A DNA stretch of 64,000 nt from Desmodus rotundus (GCF_022682495.2 NC_071387.1:196208143-196272142), one strand, 5' to 3'; positions 10,874-22,689 are shown, counted from the first letter of the stretch. The notes: generated by a model not told the origin, from the letters alone. Program-made: numbers and translations.

Positions 10874-12466
10874 TAACATACTAAATAAAAATATAAATCA
10901 GAATTCAAAATGACAAAAAGGCAGGCTATATTTTTGGTTATGCTTAGATACTTATATTTAATTATTTGAAGATATATTCTATTTACATTGATGCACTAGC
11001 ATTTAAGTTTTTCAGATAATTGTGTTGGCAAAATGGAGTGAATTTTCAAAGTAAGATAGGTTTAGTATTATTTTGTAATGTAAAATTTCATTATATCTGC
11101 AAACATTTTCTGCACATAAATATACATCTATTATAATCAGATGTTGACTTCACATTGATTAAGCATTTAAATTAAAATCATTTGTTATACACATAGATAT
11201 CATGCACCAAACTTTATGTCTCACACAGAATATATTCTTAATGTTCGGTCTGGTGAATCTAATTTATGGTATAACTTGTATTTCTGTATAATATGTTGGT
11301 TAAATTTGCAATACAAGACTATTATATCTAAAATGATGTTGTTTCTCTTTTAGCATACAATTACACCAGATGCACATACTCTGTATAAACACACATACAA
11401 ATATTTAAATATTTGGGAGTACATGATCACTAAAAGATACATGCCTATATTTAAGTTTCCAAAAAGGTTACAAGTCTTGAAGAAGTTATATTTTATCTAT
11501 TTACATCAAGAATATTTTTGGTAAAGATACAACAATAATGAAAATCTGTTAAACCACCTTTTCTGAAACACATTCCAAATTTAAAAAATTATATACAGGA
11601 ACATAGAGATTTAGAATCTCTTTAGCAACAACCGCATACCATGTAAACAAACACTGTATTTTAGGCATAGATTCATTTGAACAAATTGAGATGTGATATG
11701 GAAAGTTTATTATTATATTCCTTTTAATGTTTAACATGATGTAGAATTTAAAGAAGAGTTTTGAAAGTCTGTTATTTGCAAATGAGTTGGAAATATTTTG
11801 ACCTATTTTTCTGGTGTTGCCAGGTGAGACACAAAATCAGAAAAGTAAAAAGAATACAGAACAATAAAATTTAGCCCCTTATTACATTTTGAGTTTTAGG
11901 AAAGAAATGCAGTCAAGATAAAGAGTGAAAAGAGCCAAGGAGAAACGTATGCATGTTACTGTTTCATGATTGTAACGTTGGGTAGGACTGTCTGCAAAAA
12001 AAAGAGATGAATAAGCCAAGGAGGTGAATTAACCTACAGAAAAGAAACACGCTAACTTTTGATAGTTGGCCAGAAAAACAGTATAATAGAGACAGCAGAA
12101 TTGCACACTTTAAAAGGAGATATTCTGGATTTTTAAAAATTCTTTATGCTTTCAAGGAAACTGAAGCAACTACTGGGCCGATCGTGGAAGGAACAGAGCT
12201 GCATGTTGTGCTCTAGATTTAGAAACTGACAGAGCACCTTTAATATGATTCAGTCCCATTGCAGATGCTAAAGCCAGGAAAAAAAAAAAAACAAACCTGT
12301 GAATTGTCTCAAATGCTGGAAATTATACTGAGTTTTCATTGTGTGTAATAAAAAGTAAGTTTGGAGAAATACATTTTTAAAAATAACTGTAAATGCAGCT
12401 AAATCTGAAATGACTAAAAATAGGTGAAACCTGTGAAATGCCATTAATCATGTTTTCTGACTTTCA
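10874..12466. other. AT-rich non-coding DNA, no feature assigned
   Basis: Nothing recognised apart from a short poly-A run near 12281. The frame at 11549-11737 (minus) looks like a chance frame. Confidence 0.55.
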
Positions 12467-12988
12467 ACAATTAATGTAAATATGCAAATAATTTTTTTAA
12501 CATTGTTTAAAATATATTTATTGATTATGCTGTTACAGTTGTCCCATTTCCCTCCCGTCACTCCACTCCATCCTGCACACCCCCTCCCTCCCACATTCCC
12601 CCCCTGTAGTTCATGTCCATGGGTCATACATATAAGTTCTTTGGCTTCTACATTTCCTACACTATTCTTATCGTCCCCCTGTCTATTTTCTACCTACCAT
12701 TTATGCTACTTGTTCTCTGTACCTTTCCCCCCTCTCTCCCCCTCCCACTCCCCTGTTGATAACCCTCCATGTGATCTCCATTTCTGTGAATCTGTTCCTG
12801 TCTAGTTGTTGGCTTAGTTTGCTTTTGTTTTTGTTTTAGGTGTGGTTGTTAATAACTGTGAGTTTGCTGTCATTTTTACTGTTCATATTTTTTATCTTCT
12901 TTTTCTTAGATAAATCCCTTTAACATTTCATAGAATAAGGGCTTGGTGATGATGAACTCCTTTAACTTGACCTTATCTGAGAAGCACT

Positions 12989-13744
12989 TTATCTGCCCTT
13001 CCATTCTAAATGATAGCTTTGCTGGATAGAGTAATCTTGGATGTAGGTCCTTGCCTTTCCTGACTTCAGATACTTTTTTCCAGCCCCTTTTGCCTGTAAA
13101 GTCTTTTTTGAGAAATCAGCTGACAGTCTTATGGGGACTCCTTTGTAGGTAACTGTGTCCTTTTCTCTTGCTGCTTCTAAGATTCTCTCCTTCTGTGTAA
13201 TCTTGGGGAATGTAATTATGATGTGCCTTGGTGTGTTCCTCCTTGGGTCCAGCTTCTTTGGGACTCTCTGAGCTTCCTGGAATTCCTGGAAGTCTATTTC
13301 CTTTTCCAGAGTAGGGAAGTTCTCCTTCATTATTTGTTCAAATAAGTTTTCAATTTTTTGTTCTTCCTCTTCTCCTTCTGGTACCCCTATAATTCGGATG
13401 TTGGAACGTTTCAAGATGTCCTGGAGGTTCCTAAGCCTCTCCTCATTTTTCCGAATTCTTGTTGCTTCATTCTTTTCTGGTTGGATGTTTCTTTCTTCCT
13501 TCTGGTCCATACCATTGATTTGAGTCCCAATTTCCTTCCAGTCACTATTGGTTCCCTGTATATTTTCCTTTGTTTCTCTTAGCATAGCCTTCATTTTTTC
13601 ATCTAACTTGCGACGAAATTCAACCAGTTCTGTGAGCTTCCTGATTACCAGTGTTTTGAACTGTGCATCTGATAGGTTGGCTATCTCTTCATTGCTTAGT
13701 TGTATTTTTTCTGGAGCTTTGATCTGTTCTTTCATTTGGGCCAT
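12989..13744 (-). CDS. HAL1 ORF1 protein (L1 ORF1p-like RNA-binding chaperone), frameshifted near C-terminus
   Basis: A 251-codon frame starting MAQMKEQIKAPEK. L1 ORF1p is a trimeric RNA-binding protein that coats the element's RNA in cytoplasmic particles. Residues 1-105 are Lys/Glu-rich and helical, fitting a coiled coil. Residues about 113-205 form the RRM-like core (NIRIIGVPEGEEEEQKIENL, later TPRHIIITF). The C-terminal domain starts at KERILEAAREKD. At about residue 217 (13070-13095) the frame shifts: the expected ending (YPAKLSFRMEGQIK to EMLKGFI) continues in another frame to a TAA at 12906-12908, and the present frame ends early in HLEWKGR. About 35 native residues are lost, so the product is probably defective. 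It is shorter than a full L1 ORF1p, with a shortened coiled coil. The ATG is preceded directly by a poly-A run. Confidence 0.8.
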   Translation of the reverse strand: MAQMKEQIKAPEKIQLSNEEIANLSDAQFKTLVIRKLTELVEFRRKLDEKMKAMLRETKENIQGTNSDWKEIGTQINGMDQKEERNIQPEKNEATRIRKNEERLRNLQDILKRSNIRIIGVPEGEEEEQKIENLFEQIMKENFPTLEKEIDFQEFQEAQRVPKKLDPRRNTPRHIIITFPKITQKERILEAAREKDTVTYKGVPIRLSADFSKKTLQAKGAGKKYLKSGKARTYIQDYSIQQSYHLEWKGR

Positions 13745-13760
13745 TTTTTTTTTTTTTTTT
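13744..13760 (-). repeat. A17 homopolymer running into the HAL1 ORF1 start codon
   Basis: Seventeen T on the plus strand, so A17 on the coding strand, with the last A being that of the ATG. It may be an expanded A-rich leader or a microsatellite seeded in the 5' UTR. Confidence 0.85.
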
Positions 13761-13921
13761 GTCTTGGCACACCTGTTATGTAAAGGTGTGAAGCCTTAGG
13801 TGTTCACCAGGGCAGGGTAATGCTCCTAGCTGGGCTGTGACGCTCTATGTGGGGGAGGGGCAATGGTGCTTGCTCCACTCTCTGCTGGATTTCAATCACT
13901 CCCTCCGCTACCCACAGTCAA

Positions 13922-14268
13922 TTCTGGAGAGCATTATGCTAAGTGAAATAAGCCAGACGGTGAGGGACAAATACCATATGATCTCCCCTTTAACTGCAAC
14001 ATAATCAATAGAAGAAAATAGGAAACAAAATATAACCAGAGACATTGAAGTTAAGAACAATCTAACAATGGTCAGGGGGGAGTGGGGAGGGGACAGTGAG
14101 GAGAGGAGATTACAGGAACTACTATAAAGGACACATGGACAAAATCAAGGGTGAGGGTGGAGGTGGGGGAGGGAGGTGGGTTCAGCTGGGGTGGGGTGGA
14201 GGGATGGGGAGAAAATGCAGAGAACTGTAATTGAATAACAATAAAAAAAATTTTAAATATATAAAAAA
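13922..14268 (+). mobile_element. L1 3' end (younger bat-type subfamily), 5'-truncated
   Basis: Begins ttctggagagcattatgcta, then ctaagtgaaataagcc, followed by a G-rich 3' UTR (ggggaggg tracts, 14070-14215) and the end ctgtaattgaataacaataa with A/T tail. The minus-strand translation of this UTR is alignable with that of the L1 at 43225-43595, so both are the same family. Confidence 0.85.
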
Positions 14269-14286
14269 ACAATTAGTATAAATATG

Positions 14287-16784
14287 TTCAGAAATGTAGT
14301 ATCTATTCAAGATATAGATTAACACCTTATATTAGTAAAGATGGCTATGTCACAAAAATTCCTTGATGTGATCTAGGGCCCATTACAATTTTATGGTATA
14401 AATGCAATAAGACCTCTTACACTCATAGTAAAGAAAACAATCACATATAAATTTCTTGAATCCTATGCCTCTTTTAAATTATTTTTAAATATAAGATTTT
14501 TTTGTTTAGCTTCCTAAAATATATTCTATAACTTTCTTAACAGCTCAGAGGACAAATTTAAACCTTCATATCTGACTAGGTGAATTAATTTTGGTTCAAA
14601 ATGAAACTAATAAATTTTTAAGTAAAAACTCCACCATAAAGTAAAACCAATTATATTTTATTTAATTATAGTATGCTCTTAGATTGGTCCTATTAGTATT
14701 TGATTTTCTTACTATGAAACTAGAAATATATACAATAAAAACATGAATTGATGAGAAAAGGAGATAGGCAGAGTTACCTGAGGAATTGAGGATGAAATAA
14801 ATAATGTGCCTATAGGTTGAATAACTATTTTAAAAAATTCTTTAAAAAAATGACCATGAGACAAGTGTATTTAATCTACACTGAATGTCAAATGCATTGT
14901 GTTCAAGTATAGAAAATAGGTTTTCCTTAGTGATTTTAGTTGTCAGGAGACAAGAAAAAAACTTTTTCCTGGATCAAATGCACAACTATTGGAAATAATA
15001 AATGAAGTTAGCAAACTTACATTATGCAACATTAATACACAGAAATTAATTGAATTTCTATATGTAGCAAAAGAAAATCAAATTTGTAAATATGTTCTAA
15101 GGAGATTCACAATGACAGTAACTTTGAAGTAGAAGAAACTATTGTCCCCAAAATAGTATAGGTGAACAATCATGGTCTCACAGGTGAAGTTACATTTGGC
15201 TACATTTGCACCATGTAACAATTTTAGGCTATGTATTATGTCTACTAGGATACCAAGGCATCCATGTCTGATAAGGCTAATTATGACACTGATTTCTCTA
15301 AAACAGAGTAAGCCATTGTACTGGTTCATGATTGTACTTCTTAACCAGGATGACATCATTTCATTGGTCTTGACTGTACCAGTTCTGAAATCAAAATCTT
15401 GGGGACTCTAGCTGCCAAATTTTAACAAGTTTCATGGAATGAGGTATCACGGACACCCTCACAAAATCGTTTCCCTTTTTCCGCATCTGACTCCTCTAAG
15501 GTCGCTAGCTAATGTCTCACAATATTGTGCAAATCTCAGGTCCTGGTGTAATTCTGTCCTCAGCGTATAGCTCATGGATGACCGTGATTTCTAGATAAAA
15601 GAATAATAAAAGCTGGGAAACGTGTTGGAAAATCCAGATTTAGACATATCCTGGACTGTGTGCCATTCGTATAATGCTTTTGGTCAAGTAACAGAAAAGC
15701 AGAAATAACTAGAATGTTTTATAGTAAGGCAAATTTATTACATCATTAACAAAAAGACTGCAAAAAGGGAACTTTAGGGTTACTTGACTATTGAGCTCAA
15801 CAATATCACCAAGGAATGGATCCTGCCAACTCTTCCCCTCTGCCATCCTCAGCACGCTGCTCCTCTCCCTAGGTTTGGCCTCTCACATTTCAAAAGTGGA
15901 GAAAGCCATTTCAAAAGTTCAGTATCACACAATAATATCTAAATCCATAGGAGAAAAGAACATGCTCCTTCCATATGTCCTGTTTTCAGAGAAAATGAAA
16001 GTTTTTTAGAAGTTGCTCACACCCCAGAAGATTATTTCAACTATTAACAATTCCTGTCAAAAATCCACAGAAATATGCAAAATGCCTATGGGTTATTCAT
16101 AATATGAGAGCATAAGAGGTATATATGTAATATGCTTTTAAATTAGGATAATAGTATTTTTTCAACCATTGAGATATTTTTAAATATGAAAAGATTGAAT
16201 GTACTCAAAACAATATTTTAAGCCTTTTGTTACATTGACAAGAGCCAAGAAATTCATTCTTTAGAGTTGACATTTCTAACTCCTGTTGTGATTCACAATG
16301 GTATTTTAAAAGGATGTCACTTTTAAGTTATCCTTTGTTGATTTAATTCAAACCTTCAGACACTTCCTTTTATATTTGTTTTTCTCTCTTTTTGCATGAC
16401 ACTTCATGCTGCTGTAGATAACATGTTTTGTGCATCCAAAATAAAAAAGCCAGTGAATCATTTGTTATAAATATCCAATCTTTCAAAATTAAATTCTGTA
16501 TATTTATTTTAGGTAAACTTATATAACACTGAATTTCATATTAAATTATATTATTCAATTTTATGAATCACATATTCTAGCTAAAATCTAGGTAACTGTT
16601 TCAACTTAGCATTCCCTAGTGTGAAATTTAAATGGTCAGTTCTGTCTACCAAATCACACCTCATTTTCTCAAAACCTAAGTAGTACCTAACTAGAGATTT
16701 TTAATGATATTAATATACATTTTTTAGGAAGAATCAAGGAACATTATAAAATATTAATAGATAATAGATAATAAGAACACACAT
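14287..16784. other. AT-rich non-coding DNA; possible ancient repeat at 15660-15950
   Basis: No gene was seen. The segment around 15680-15760 (aagtaacagaaaagcag, then gcaaatttattacatca) resembles a decayed mammal-wide repeat that I cannot name. The frames at 15078-15411 and 15791-16009 show no domain. Confidence 0.4.
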
Positions 16785-16910
16785 TATATGCTAGAATGGA
16801 ACACATGCCCTAATGCCCATATTTACCATCTCAAATAATTTTCAAAATTATTCATGCAATGGGTATTAATTTCATGCACCTCACAGATGAGGAAACTTGT
16901 ATGAGGTGGT
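16785..16910 (-). mobile_element. MIR SINE fragment
   Basis: Contains the MIR core on the minus strand; the plus strand shows tatgctagaatgg and later cacagatgaggaaac, corresponding to the conserved 'gtttcctcatctgt' core. It is an old tRNA-derived mammalian SINE, strongly decayed. Confidence 0.5.
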
Positions 16911-17505
16911 GTTATGGATATCTTCCAAGTCCTCCAGGTGGGGCTCTTCACCAGTGTCCTGTGGGGGTGTTCCATAAGAAGCTGTTGTGCTACACCTATG
17001 TTCCTCCAGTGGTGCTTGTGAATCACACAAAACTCCCTGTAAACCAGCATCAAGGTTTTATCTTTTCCTCAGTCTGCGGGTCATAGGGAGCTCTTAGTGA
17101 AGCTATAAGTACAGGCTTGAGCTTCAGATGGCAGTTTGAATCCCTGGACTCATTGTCTTTCACCACTTTCTCCAGTTCAATTAGGGGCAGCCAGTCAATC
17201 TCATTACATTCATTACTTTAACAAAAAAGTTCAAAGGTATCAAATACATGATTCTCTAGAATCTTGACTCATACAAGTATTTGGTTAGGAGTATCCAATG
17301 GTGATATTTTGTGTGTCTCTATTGACATTATGTCATGGGCACATTATATAATGGGAAAGTACTTTCTTTCCCATTAAACTTAGAACAATCACGATCTTTA
17401 AATAGAATCCAATTAGAAAACTGATTCTGTTTCACATAAAAAAAAATCAGAAAACTCATCATCAGGATTCTGTTCCTATAAAATTACTCTCAGTACCAAC
17501 ATTGT

Positions 17506-17880
17506 ATCAGTCTACATTCTCCAGAGAACCAGAAGGAATAAAAGATATACTCGTATATTCATGTATTTATTGCGAGACATTGGCTTACACAATTGTGGGA
17601 GCAAGGTAGGCAAGTCCAAAATCCACAGGGCAGGCCATCAGGAAGGGCAGGCTAGAACACCTGGGCATAGGCTGAAACTGCTACTGATGGGCAGAATTTG
17701 TTCTTTTTTAAGGAAGTCTCAACTCTGTTTTTAGAACTTTCAACTGATTAAATCAGGTTCATAGAGTTATCTAGGATAATATTTCTTACTTAAACTGATT
17801 TTGATTAACTGACTATGAAGTTTAATCACATCTAAAAAATACCTGTACAGAAAGACCAAGTTAGCATCTGAAGAACTGGG
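17506..17880 (-). mobile_element. LTR fragment (MaLR/ERVL-like, family not assigned)
   Basis: The plus strand begins tgtatcagtctacattctcc and carries the phrases 'ggcttacacaattgtgggag', 'ggcaagtccaaaatcc' and 'caactgattaaatcagg', all characteristic of a common mammalian LTR read antisense. No internal retroviral sequence follows, so it is a solo or truncated LTR. Confidence 0.6.
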
Positions 17881-18545
17881 AATTGTAGCTTAGACAAGCT
17901 GATTCATCAAAATGACCATTTCAAAAGATAATTAAAATGTAGCTTGTAGAAAGTAACTGAAAAAAGTTACATTTACTGCTAAAGATTATGAACTTTATTC
18001 TGTAAAAATTTAAGAGGTACTGGAAAATTTTAGGCAAGTAAATTGTCATGACTTGAGCTTATTCTACAGTGATAACTCTGGGCTCATTACAATTAATGAA
18101 ATGAAGCCTTCTTTAAGAAAAGAACTTGATATAAAGGTATGAGTCACCAGAAGTCATAGGAGGTATATGCCATGGGAGTGAGTAATATCAATAACTATTT
18201 CATTTAATTAAGATGAAATTAAGTGCTTAGGATATACTCAAAATCATATTAGAAATTAATAATTCTAAAGATGGAAAGTCTGCTCTTGCTCGCAGGACCT
18301 CACAGTGAAGAGGCACTAGACATATGCAGAGACTAAGCATGTCCAAAGCTGGATGTGAAGAGATGGAGATATGCTTGGAGTAATGTGGGGGGCACAGAAG
18401 GGATGCCCAAGAACAGGGACAGGAAAAGTTTCAGAAGCAAGGCTAGTGCATCGAAAAAGGTAAGAGAGCCTGAGGTAGGAACACTCTTTTTAACAAAATA
18501 GACAAAGTCAAAAAAAATGAAATTCAATATTTAGCTTGAATGCTC

Positions 18546-19335
18546 AAAGAAAAGTAGGAAATAGACATGCAAGTCCAGGAAGCATAGAGAGTCCCAAACA
18601 AGATGGATGCAAAGAGGCCCACTGCAAGACACAACATAATTAAAATGCAAAAGGTTAAAGATAAAGAGAGAATCTTAAAAGCAGCAAGAGAAAAACAGAT
18701 AATTACCTATGAAAGAGTTCCTGTAAGATGGTCCACTGATTTCTCAAAAGAAACTTTGAAGCCTAGAAAGAATTGGCAAGAAATATTCAGTCATGAAAAG
18801 CAGGGACCTACAGCCAAGATTGTTCTACCCAGCAAAGCTATCATTTAGAATTAAAGGGCAGATAAAGAGCTTCCCAGACAAGAAAAAACTAAAGGAGTTC
18901 ATCATCACCAAAACATTATTACATGAAATGTTAAAGGGATTTATTTAAGAAAAGAAGATCAAAACTATGAATAACAAAATGGCAATAAATACAAACCAGT
19001 CAAAAATTGAATCTAAAAAGCTAGAACAGAGACAGAATATGGATATAGAGAGCATTTTGATGTTTGCCAGATGGGAAAGAGGTGTAAGGAAATGGGTGAA
19101 AAGTTGAGGGGATTAAGAAGTACAGATAGGTAGTCACAGAATAGCCATAGAGTTATAAAGTACAGTATAGGAAATGGAGTAGCCAAAGAATTTACAGGCA
19201 TGGCCCTTGGACATGAACAATGGTATGGAGATTCCCTGAAAGAGTGCGGGATGCTGAGTGGAGGAGGGCAAAGAATGGAAATCAGGACAACTGTACCAGC
19301 ATAATCAATAAAATATAATAATAAAAGAAAACTAG
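18546..19335 (+). mobile_element. HAL1, 5'-truncated, with target-site duplication
   Basis: The body 18558-19323 is flanked by aaagaaaagtag (18546-18557) and aaagaaaactag (19324-19335), 11 of 12 matching. It starts inside the ORF1 RRM region, runs through the ORF1 end (TAA near 18948) and passes straight into the HAL1 3' UTR (ggaaatggagtagccaaaga) and an AATAAAATATAATAATAAA tail. ORF2 is absent, as in the copy at 12.5 kb. Confidence 0.82.
18603..18848 (+). pseudogene. HAL1 ORF1 C-terminal half, frameshifted
   Basis: Reads KRPTARHNIIKMQKVKDKER, then ILKAAREKQIITYERVPVRW, the C-terminal domain of the ORF1 RNA chaperone. A two-base loss near 18785 shifts the frame, so the native ending (FYPAKLSFRIKGQIKSFPDK to EMLKGFI, stop near 18948) is read in another frame. 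The N-terminal coiled coil is missing through 5' truncation. The frameshift is at a different position and of a different phase from that in the copy at 12.5 kb, so the two are independent decays. Confidence 0.75.
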
Positions 19336-21580
19336 TAGAGAAACTAAGAAGGACAGTTTCAAGAATAAATTAATGGACCACAAATTAAATAGTGCAGTGA
19401 GGTCAAGTAAGACAAATAAAAAGGATTCATTATGTTTTGAAACTAAGAAATAATTTGTAAACTGGGGAAAACAGTTTTATTAAAATGTAGAGGGTAGAAG
19501 CTCTGTTATATAGTAGGTCAAGGAGTTAATGGGAGGTCAGAAAAATGAAAATAATATTTGCAGACTTAGCATTGAAATAAGCTATATTAGATTGTTAGAG
19601 GAGAAAAAAGATATAGGATGTTTTGTTTTGTTTATGGGTGGTAATTTAGCACATTTTAGGGCAGGAATAAATAATCCTGTGGTTTGGAAGAGATTAAAGG
19701 AGCAGAACAGGACACATCTTCTTGAACATAAATTCCAAAAGGATAAAGACTTTCTATTTGTTTTGTTTACTGCTGAATTAATGAATTAAACAAATCCATA
19801 AAAGTTAGGAAGGAAAAAGCCCCTCAGCCCAAAAATTGCTCATGGGTGATAATTCTAATGCTCATCACATAAGAGGACAACTTTCATCTAGATAAGAGAA
19901 TGAGAAAAAGTAACGTTTGGAGTGTCCTGCCCTTTGGTATATTCTGACATATCTCCTCATTTAATTTGGCCCTTACAAAATCATTTTACTTACATATTTT
20001 ATTCCTGTAATCACAAAACCCAAATCTGAGGTTCAGAAAATTTAACAAACTAGAGACTCAAGATCACTCTGAGTTTATGGTCTGTATGATAGATGAATAA
20101 TATATACTATATATGTTTTCTACTGTTTCTTTTCATTATTTTAGGTGGGAAAAATATAAAACATGCTGTTAATGGAGCATAATCAAATTATAATTGTATC
20201 TACATTTTTTCTTGTTTTAAGTGTATCATCTAGCATTACTGAGCCATACATGCTGAATATATAGGTTCTACCCTGCTTCAGATCTCGGTCCATCTCTCAC
20301 TTCCTGGAAAAGCTTTCTCTGGTGCTCACACTAGGGCAACTCTTACACACCACATAGCACAATTTCATGAAAGGCTTGTCTCAGAAGAGAAACAAAGTTT
20401 GTATCTCTCCTTTGTGCTTCAGATCCAGTGTCCTTGAAGACTGAGGCGGACCAAGGGTTAGGTGCAAATGATTTGCTGGGTGGAGCGTTTGCAGAGAGAG
20501 TGAGGGACACAGAGATTGAGGTGGAGAAAGATGAGAAGCAAACCCATCTGACAGGGCTTCATAATTTGTGTAGAGATGTAGCAAGGTGCTGCCCCAGTGA
20601 TTCTCTACCATATGATTCGCTCCAAGAGGCCAAAGAAAAGTGTCTCTAAATTGACCACTGTAGGAAATAAAGGAGAAAACTCTGCCTCCTGCTCCCTCCC
20701 ACTTCCTGTCAATGAGTTTCTCCGTGAGGAGTTAATCACCAACATCATACAGCACAGGTCAGAAGGCATTACCTCGTCACTGTTGCAGGTTTGGGGGAAG
20801 CCATGTCCCATGGTCTGAATAATATTTCAACCAAATTCAAGACCCAGACTGACTGCCCTCGGATGGTGACACCATGTGGATTCACACCGTCACTTGCACT
20901 GCTTATCCAGTGAATTGACAGAAAATAGCAGGGAGGCAAGTGAAACCAAGGAAAGGAAGAATATACGTACTACACAATTTGTTTCATGTGTTGCATTCAC
21001 AGTTCTGTGTATTTCTGTCTTCAGAGGAAATATGAGAAAAAGAGATTGATGAGTAGACTTCTGTTCTCCTTGCTGCAATAGAAAGGTATAGTATTGATTT
21101 CCACAAAGCAAAATGACAATTACTAAATAAAGTATTATTTCCTTTAAAACGAAGAAGAAGATATCTGGAGGGAACAGAAATAAAACCTAAGAAATATTTT
21201 CTGAAATAATTTTCCTTTGCAAAAACAAAATGTATTTTAATAATCTGCATGCTATCAAGGGATAGAGTGTCAATCAAAATTTAGTTTTGTTGATAATCTG
21301 AGATCTGGCTTATCTTTCTTAATGTTCTCTGGACAAAAGGGTGTAAGAAGAGATCTGGTGGACCCAAATCACAGTTCATGAGTGAAAATTAGATGTACAG
21401 TCATCATCACAAATTTTCATTTTGAGGGTGAGAATCAGAGACCATGAGAATATTGCCCTGTTAGTAGGAAAAAGAATAGGAATAATGGAAAACAAACAGC
21501 ACATCCTTGCATTTTTAAGATTTTATATTTTTATTTTTTATAGAATTATTTGTACATTTTATTCCCAAAATGTGTTATTT
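19336..21580. other. Non-coding DNA; mid-GC block at 20390-20900, MIR-like trace near 20000
   Basis: No gene was recognised. A weak MIR-like trace lies at about 19950-20080 (ctgaggttcagaaaattt). The block 20390-20900 has higher GC than its surroundings and overlapping frames on both strands, but no domain and no splice pattern I can defend. It may be an unidentified repeat. Confidence 0.4.
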
Positions 21581-21583
21581 TAT

Positions 21584-21789
21584 GTTTTTAAAGATTTTAT
21601 TTATTTACTCTTAGAGAAAAGGGAAGAGGGAAAGAGAGGAAGAAAAACATCAATGTGTGGTTGCCTCTTGTGCACTCCCTATTGGGGACCAAGCCTACAA
21701 CCCAAGCACGTGCCTTGACTGGGAATTGAACTGGTGATCCGTTGGTTTACAGTCCAGAGTTCAATCCACTGAGCCACACCAGGCAGGAC
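21584..21789 (-). mobile_element. VES SINE, copy 1 of a tandem pair
   Basis: Contains the VES landmarks on the minus strand (plus strand: aaagattttatttatttact, catcaatgtgtggttgcctc, tccactgagccacaccaggc). Its 5' head directly abuts the tail of the next VES copy. Confidence 0.9.
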
Positions 21790-22004
21790 AAGATTTTATT
21801 TTTTTAGAGAGAGGGTAAAACGGGGATAAAATGAGGGAGAGAAACATAGATATGAGAAAGAAACACCAGTCGGGTTGCCTCTCTGTACGTGCCCCAGTTG
21901 GGACCAAACCCACAACCAAGGCATGTGCCCTGACCTAGAATCAAATCAGCGATCTTTTGCTTTGGGGGACAATGCCCAACCAAATGAGCCACACCAGTCA
22001 GGGC
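21790..22004 (-). mobile_element. VES SINE, copy 2 of a tandem pair (divergent subfamily)
   Basis: Same tRNA head (plus strand ends gagccacaccagtcagggc) but a different middle (agaaacaccagtcgggttgc) and an A-rich tail reading aagattttatttttttagag. It lies in the same orientation as copy 1 with no spacer. The different middle indicates two separate insertions rather than a local duplication. Confidence 0.87.
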
Positions 22005-22689
22005 CCTCATCCTTATTTTTAACTGAATAAATGAATTATACTTTTTAAGTTTCTGCTCTAATTCAATTTAATGGACCATGTGGCAGAGTCAGAGATGGTT
22101 AAAATAATGTGTTTTCTCTTACCTCTTGCTAACTTTAGAGTTATGTGCACAAGATGGCTCTCCACACTTCTCTCATGTGGAAGGCTGGTGCTTTCTGATT
22201 TGGGGAAATAGTTATGGAAGACAGAGACATGGCAGCTGTCAGGTTCTTTGTCTAAATTTAATCAGGAATCAGACAGAAAAAAAATGTTCTAATCCATCAA
22301 CACCTGCTTGGGATAAGCAGTAAATCCACCAGAAGTTCCAAATATAGTGACTTAATTAATTGAAAGGCTTTGGCACACATTGACATGTGTTGCTTCCAAG
22401 TATTCAACCAATGTAGAGCAGAATCTATGTCTTAAGTAATGCTAAGCTTTATATATAACTTTTTAGATATTTATTTTTTTAATGGCAGTTCATTTGAAAA
22501 AAATTCAAAGTACCATAAGATACAAAATCTGAACTACTATTTCTTACAACTTTTATATGGTATAAATTTATAAATATTTGTAGTTTGATGCAGTTATCCT
22601 TCTGGGTGAGTGGCATTTTTATGTAGCTAGTATGGTACTGATTAAATTGATGAGTGGGTGTTGTGTGACAATGCTATATTCGTAGTTCA

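Larger units (their letters stand above)
12491..13920 (-). mobile_element. HAL1 (half-L1), near full length
   Basis: Read on the minus strand: a 5' UTR (13920 to 13745) ending in a long A run, an ORF1 (13744 to about 12906 including the shifted tail), then directly the 3' UTR and A-rich tail (to 12491). There is no ORF2 between ORF1 and the 3' UTR, which is the defining layout of HAL1. HAL1 elements are known L1 derivatives that keep ORF1 and rely on L1 ORF2 in trans; young copies have been described in bats. The same ORF1-to-3'UTR junction occurs in the copy at 18558-19323, so absence of ORF2 is a family property and not a private deletion. Confidence 0.85.
12467..14286. mobile_element. Composite head-to-head HAL1 (-) / L1 (+) insertion with shared target duplication
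   Basis: acaattaatgtaaatatg at 12467-12484 and acaattagtataaatatg at 14269-14286 match at 16 of 18 positions and flank the whole block. Inside, a HAL1 on the minus strand has its poly-T tail at the left, and a 5'-truncated L1 3' end on the plus strand has its poly-A tail at the right; the two 5' sides meet at about 13921. No separate duplication was found for either half at the internal junction. Two independent insertions remain possible because the flanks are AT-rich. Confidence 0.6.

Noticed and set aside
15660..15760. Shared ancient repeat family with 52780-52860
   Set aside because: The two share only a short 'gcaagtaa.aga'-type phrase. The similarity is too weak to define a family by eye.
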